Below, piece after piece: positions 58,604 through 64,000 of a stretch of DNA of 64,000 bases. The notes beneath the pieces were generated by a model. It was not told where the DNA came from. It did no database searches and saw only the letters and a list, made by a program, of their open reading frames with translations. The first letter of the stretch is position 1. Every line of letters starts with the position of its first letter. Source of the stretch: Trichobilharzia regenti (lineage: Eukaryota; Platyhelminthes; Trematoda; Strigeidida; Schistosomatidae); contig OX235270.1 of NCBI GenBank assembly GCA_944472135.2, positions 79,307,168 to 79,371,167 of the forward strand, read 5' to 3'. The translations under genes and the position numbers were made by a program.

Positions 58604-59170
58604 ATACTTTTCTGGGTCTAAGCAGAATAGTCAGGTAAATCAATGAATATGAGCACGAAAGGATATGTTTTGGTCCGGATCACAGTTTACATCCTTCTAT
58701 TATTTTTTTTTAACGTCCAGAATGAAATAACAGTCAGTACTAGTAATAAACTTTCTTACATCCCTTAACTTTAAATCTATAGTCACATTATAATGGAAAC
58801 AATGACAATTATTATCATTATTATTATGATTTGTAGTATAGTATTATCTACAACTTCTTTTTTACTCGCCTCTTTAATTCACTTGTTTGAAGAGAAGGAA
58901 ATATAGAGAGGTATAAAGAAAAAAAAGGACAAAGAAGCCAAACAGTCATAATCACAATGATAATAAAGATCACAGGTAGAAATGTCGAAGATGTGCATTT
59001 TTCAATCAATCATTTTAACGTGCGTGTGTATGTGACGCCGGTGGCGCCAACCAAATTTTAGTCATAGAAAGTCTGCTGCCATACACCACCTAGCTTAACT
59101 TACCTCTCTTCACCTTGAAAAAAAAGTTAATCGTGTCTCACTTTCGTCATTATTATCTTTTCTTTTATAC

Positions 59171-59178
<8 letters not shown>

Positions 59179-59258
<80 letters not shown>

Positions 59259-59264
59259 GTATAT
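59179..59264. repeat. (AT)n microsatellite, about 86 bp with two G interruptions
   Basis: TA-rich run with ATG interruptions at its right end. It creates a false 63-codon Tyr/Ile frame. Confidence 0.95.
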
Positions 59265-59621
59265 AAAGCGCGACCAGACATCTATCCTATATTACGAGAA
59301 ATCTGAAGGGAAAACACTAACATTATAAGTGGAAAATTCGTAAATGTGTTTCTATGCCATTGATTTCTTAGGACAAGAGAATTGTTCTGTTGTATAATAC
59401 TTGATTAATAAATGCCGGATAGTTAAAATTGTTCATCTACCAGTGTAGCTAAGTCTACATTTATAACCTATTTGACGTATACAGGTGGATTTTATAACAG
59501 AATATATGGTCAGAGGACAAATACAATTACTGCAAGTATACTATCACCTTAATTGATACATTATGATTGTATGCATTTATGCATAAATGTTAAGTGTGTA
59601 TTTGTGTATTGCCACAAACTC

Positions 59622-59650
59622 CCAATAATAATAATAATAATAATAATAAA
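59622..59650. repeat. (AAT)n microsatellite
   Basis: AATAAT repeats, about nine units. Confidence 0.9.
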
Positions 59651-60661
59651 AGTACCACTATTATAGATATATCCTGACATACAGCCAGTTCTTTAACAAA
59701 ACTAAGTACATTTTATGGAGAAAATTATTTCGTTTCCTCGACAAACAATTTAACATTTTCTTCTTTTCTGTCCCTAGTTTTTCTTCCTCCCTTTTTCCCA
59801 CTTACCCCTCTTCTACTACCTAATGTTCTTAATCACCATCACTAATGTCTTTTTTATGACTACAGTTTGTTAAATATTGTTTTTTTGCGGTTGTTTTCAT
59901 CCCTAATTTTATTCTGGTACAAAAAAGAACAACTTGGTGCATTTATTAATTGACAGTGCATAATCTGAATTTACTGAGGGATTTTAGAAATTAATTTAAA
60001 GCCATCCCTTCGTTCGAATCAGAGTCATTTCATAGCAGAGGAAAATCCTCGCCAGTATTTAAAGTTACTCATTAAGAGACTAATAACTTTAATAAGTACT
60101 TCTGTAACGGTACAGTTAGCATAAATCGACTCTGTGTGTTGTTATCGCAAAATGAACTTCTGGAAAGACTGAACCATGGGTTTTGTTATTGGTTTGATGC
60201 AACATCGTTACGCTTTTTGAAAGCTATTTCAACTGATGAATTTTTTTCTTATAGAGTTTGAAAGTTTAACAAGGCTTTAGTCAGTCAGCAGAAAATTCCA
60301 AAACAAAGTTTCGCACCTTTATGAACTCGTCAATTGTTCATAACTACAACGTTTCACAAATTTGTTTTCAGTCGAATATTTACACTCGGGAAGATAAATG
60401 CTTCACTTTACGTCTAACCCCATCGAAAAGTGTATTATTACTCAAATTTATCATCATAGAGAAAACAATGTAATTATTTCGTCCTGTGTGCTAATTATAG
60501 CAATAGGAATTAATCTGATAACAACGAAAAGGAGAAAATCCAGAATAGTTTATCCTGCACAGCTGTTTACTTAAGTTAATACATCTAAACAGGCTCAGCT
60601 GAATGCCTAATGAAGCAAGCTACCTAAATATTCGAATGAAAAACAAATAGGTAGTCAAATG

Positions 60662-61820
60662 AAGAGGTTCATCTCAGTAAATTCATTCTATGTAGCTGTT
60701 TAATCAACTTCATTTACAATCTTTTCACGAAAGAAGATGGTAACAAAAGCGATGACTTGTCATAATCATATTTGCTGATGTCAGCAAATACATAAAAGAA
60801 GTTGAATGAGGGTGTTTTGGTTACTCAGTGACATAAATTATATCATGAATAAGTTGTAACCTGAGTGCCAATTAAACGAAAATGAAACTTGTTTTTATCC
60901 CTTTCCATTCGTGTCCAACGTATTTGCATCTCTGACGCAGAGATTTACTGCCAAGATTATTAAACCAAGAATTCGGAGAAATGATATGTCTATCTTGCCT
61001 TAAAAGAAACTTTACATGAACCATGATTTCAGGGGTGATCTAACCTTTAATGTCCTTAAGAGAAGAATTTCAATGAATTGGAAAAGAACTTTATTCGTAG
61101 CAACTCTTGGAGTTGTCTTCTTTAGCCATAAGCAGAAGCCTAATAGAGGAGGTCTTGTGTCTATCCACTTCTCTGTGAAAATATCAGTTCACCTGCTCCT
61201 GTGGAGTCTGGTATATTGGCCATTAAAAGCGTATGTCTCCTCAAAGCGTTCAAGAATACTATCCTGCATAGTTACAGAAAAATAGCAGTGGCTCCATAAG
61301 GATAGCGCGAATGGGACACTTTATCTACAATAACCATTATTTCTGAATAAACTCTTCTTTCGAAATAATCCACCAGCTGAAGAGTAACCTGCAAAAGAAA
61401 ATATACTTTCTCCTCCTTTGCATTTCTGAAGCTCCAGTCATCCAAATAGAGTAACTAAAACTCAGTTTACAAAAAATAACTCTTAACCGACTCTCACCTT
61501 CATGGTAATGACCTCATTACTTTTAAACAGTTTGTTTTTCGTTCCTTTTGACCATTTCTAATTCTCTTATTTCTTTCGAGCTTCTATCTAATGTCACATT
61601 TTCCCCCGTCTATATGTGAAGCTCGATTACAACTTATTATATAATTTATGTCACTGAGTAACCAAAACACCCTCATTCAACTTCTTTTATGTATTTGCTG
61701 ACATCAGCAAATATGATTATGACAAGTCATCGCTTTTGTTACCATCTTCTTTCGTGAAAAGATTGTAAATGAAGTTGATTAAACAGCTACATAAAATGAA
61801 TTTACTGAGATGAACCTCTT
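60662..61820. mobile_element. Element with ~195-bp terminal inverted repeats
   Basis: 60662-60859 and 61627-61820 are near-identical reverse complements (AAGAGGTTCATCTCAGTAAATTC at the outer edges). Both arms contain the internal palindrome TTTGCTGATGTCAGCAAA. The 767-bp centre holds an 89-codon frame (61016-61285, +) with no recognisable domain. This fits a non-autonomous foldback or TIR element; no clear target duplication was found. Confidence 0.7.
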
Positions 61821-61829
61821 AGTTTGAAT

Positions 61830-62636
61830 ACTTTTTATGTTTTTTGTTGATGCCTTAATGGGGGTTATTTGTGAATTAATTTCATGTAGTCTTCGGTCAT
61901 AAGGTGCACGTGTCTCTTAATTCTTACGCACTAGATACACTATAGCGATTTAACAAGATACCAATTTATAATTTGCATAGATTTGACGTACAGGATATCC
62001 AAAAATATAGGCCTTAGTGATAATTTGTGAAATATCTCACGTTTTACTAGTTGTCTTAGAATTATCAGATGTGGCTGGTATTATCACTTGTACGAAGTAC
62101 TTGAAGAGAAATCCATACATTCACTGAAACATCAAAACTACTGGTTACCAAAGAAAAACTTCACTGAATTATGAAAGTCCCGTTCTAAAACGATTAAAAT
62201 CTTAGCAATAAAATGAAAATAAAAATGAATATTATATGAGCTACTGTGGCTGCATATAATAAATACCCACATTTCCAGTACTACTCACTGCCTTTCATAC
62301 ATAGTAAAGACATAGGCGGTATTGCTTGTGAGGTAAACGAATCACGTATTCATGTTAAAAGTAAATTTTGATTAGTTGCGATATAGATGATACAGTAATC
62401 TGTATTTCATAATAAATCGGAAAGAAAACATTCGTTCACAAAGATTTACAAAGACCTATCAGAAGTAGGTTTGCAGATAGTCTATTGATTTGTAGAAATT
62501 AAAGATCTAATAGCTTATATTTACTGTACAGGGAAAGAAACTTCACAGAGTGTTCTTACTCAAAGCTGTTCATTTTGTAAGTACAGCAAAATTTACTGTT
62601 AAGTTACGCATCATCATCGAACAAAGCATGGAATGA
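61830..62636. other. Intergenic, nothing recognised
   Basis: AT-rich, no long open frame. Confidence 0.4.
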
Positions 62637-63865
62637 CAATCATATCTCTACCTCAACTTTATAGACTTCGAGAAGGCCTTCGACAGAGAGCCTTGACCGC
62701 GAAGTAATTTGGAAATTACTCGGGTACTACGGCGTACCCCAAATATTCATCAACCTTATTCAACAGCTAGCTGTACAACAACGGAACATGTCAAGTGATC
62801 CACAACGGAAAACTCAGCGAGGCGTTTAGAGCAAAAACAGGAGTCAGACAAGGGTGATTATTATCACCCACGATGATATTCCTAATTGTGGTGGACTGAC
62901 TGAATTATGCGTCAGACAGTGGGAAACGAGGAAACGGGGATATCCTGGACCGACGTGAAGAACCTAGAAGACCTGGATTTCGCGAGTGGATGATTTATGT
63001 TTGATGTCACTGTCACAAAATCGAAGACTTACAAGCAAAAACTGACAAACTGGTCGAAGAAGCAGCAAAGACAGGACTCCAGGTAAACATAGACAAGACG
63101 GAGGCTATGAAAATAGCAAATCAACCAACAACAACAGCAGGAGCAACATCCAGCGCCAATCACCATCAACGGGAGGGATTTGAAAGAGGTTACTTCATTC
63201 ATTCACTTATCTAGGGAGTATTGTCTCAACTACAGGCAGTCGGAACGGACAAGGATGTCAAATTAAGCGAGAATCGGGAAGGCAGCCGAGAAACACATTC
63301 ACTCATCAACCTGAAACCAATCTGGAAATCTTCGTCACTCATCCTGCATCAACAACAAAATTCGATCGGATTTTCAATACAAACGTCAGGTCAGTCAGTT
63401 CTTCTATACGGATCAGAAACTTGGCGAGTGGTTCACAAAGAATATTTCCAACAGCCTACTGCAGACCTTTATTAATAACTGTCTCCGGTCTATACTGAAG
63501 ATCAGATGGCCGGGCCGGAAAGAATCACCAACAAGAAACTATGGGAACAAATAAACAAAACAAGAACCAATCGCCAACCAACAAATATGCAGGAGAAAGT
63601 GGAGATGGATCGGACACTCGCTGAGGAGACCGCTGGGTGACATCGCGCGTCAGGCCATCGCTCGAGTGGAACCCGAAAGGGAAGCGGCGAGTGGGACGTC
63701 GAAGGGTGACATGGAGGAGATGGTGTGAAGAGGAGTTGAAAGAATATGGACTAACACGGATGGATGCAGGTGAAAAGTACATCAGAATACAGAAGCAAGT
63801 GGAGACCTGCAGTTGAAGCCCTATGTTCCACTAGGAACCCAAGGGAACAATAATAATAATACTCA
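62637..63865 (+). pseudogene. RTE-like reverse transcriptase, 3' part, broken
   Basis: Coding pieces in shifting frames: IDFEKAFDREP (62660), a GVRQG-like box near 62845, LEDLDFASG where the catalytic F/YADD should be (about 62980, so the second Asp is lost), VLLYGSETWRVVHKE (about 63400-63440), then the C-terminal KLWEQ..., RRKWRWIGHSLRRPLGDIAR (about 63595-63655), GKRRVGRPRVTWRR (63678-63720) and the common 3' end CCTATGTTCCACTAGGAACC with a short AATAAT tail at 63848. Several stops and frameshifts make it inactive. The 5' part is missing, as is usual for truncated non-LTR copies. Confidence 0.85.
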
Positions 63866-64000
63866 CTCTTTTCACCATGCCGAATAATCTGACCAATGAA
63901 TTACTGTCAGTACTGAGAAAAGGAATATAACTTTAATCACAGATTTTTTAAGTGATTCAAGTGAATAATATTTAGAAAATTCTAAAATTCATTTGATAGA

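Noticed and set aside
59115..59306. 63-codon Tyr/Ile-rich open frame
   Set aside because: It is the translation of an (AT)n microsatellite.
1..64000. Schistosome-type hammerhead ribozyme SINE
   Set aside because: I looked on both strands for CTGATGA with a following GAAAC at hammerhead spacing and found no convincing core. A covariance-model search would settle it.
1..64000. CRISPR array, operon or prokaryotic features
   Set aside because: No short regularly spaced repeats; spliced genes and retroelements show a eukaryotic genome.

Overview
The window looks like a piece of a flatworm (trematode) genome, most probably a Schistosoma species. The reasons are strong AT-richness, small exons split by a mixture of tiny (38-150 bp) and very large introns, long (AT)n runs, and a retroelement mix typical of blood flukes: Ty3/gypsy, BEL/Pao, RTE-like and CR1-like non-LTR elements, Penelope-like elements and two tRNA-related SINE families. 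Species assignment is inference; no database was searched.

Layout. 1-1475: the 3' end of a Ty3/gypsy element (pol with an intact integrase, then an LTR). 1945-6774: the 3' exons of an unrecognised Ser/Pro-rich gene (gene A), + strand, with a decayed RTE-like element in its last intron. 9330-11097: RTE-like remnants and one arm of a near-identical 1 kb inverted repeat whose partner is at 31153-32113. 11671-12837: an intronless Myb/SANT-like gene, - strand. 13641-18146: a deleted BEL/Pao element with both LTRs, a broken gag and a 193-bp tandem repeat. About 21100-37859: gene B, + strand, with phase-consistent small exons spread over 15 kb or more; its introns hold two Penelope-like fragments, SINEs and the 1 kb repeat. 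38200-39734: two orphan exon-like open stretches. 40964-45408: a possible small two-exon gene (gene C), with a candidate three-exon gene (gene E) and a CR1-like fragment on the opposite strand inside its intron. 50521-52338: an intronless arrestin-family gene. 52900-64000: mostly repeats, including an inverted-dimer SINE, a 200-bp inverted-repeat element and an RTE-like 3' end.

The genes do not form an operon or a pathway. The most interesting structure is the tRNA-related SINE family. Five copies in this window are bracketed by direct repeats of about 12 bp. Two of them are inverted (head-to-head) dimers inside a single pair of direct repeats, and a third carries a reverse-complemented tail fused to its 5' side. 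These look like snap-back products of target-primed reverse transcription.
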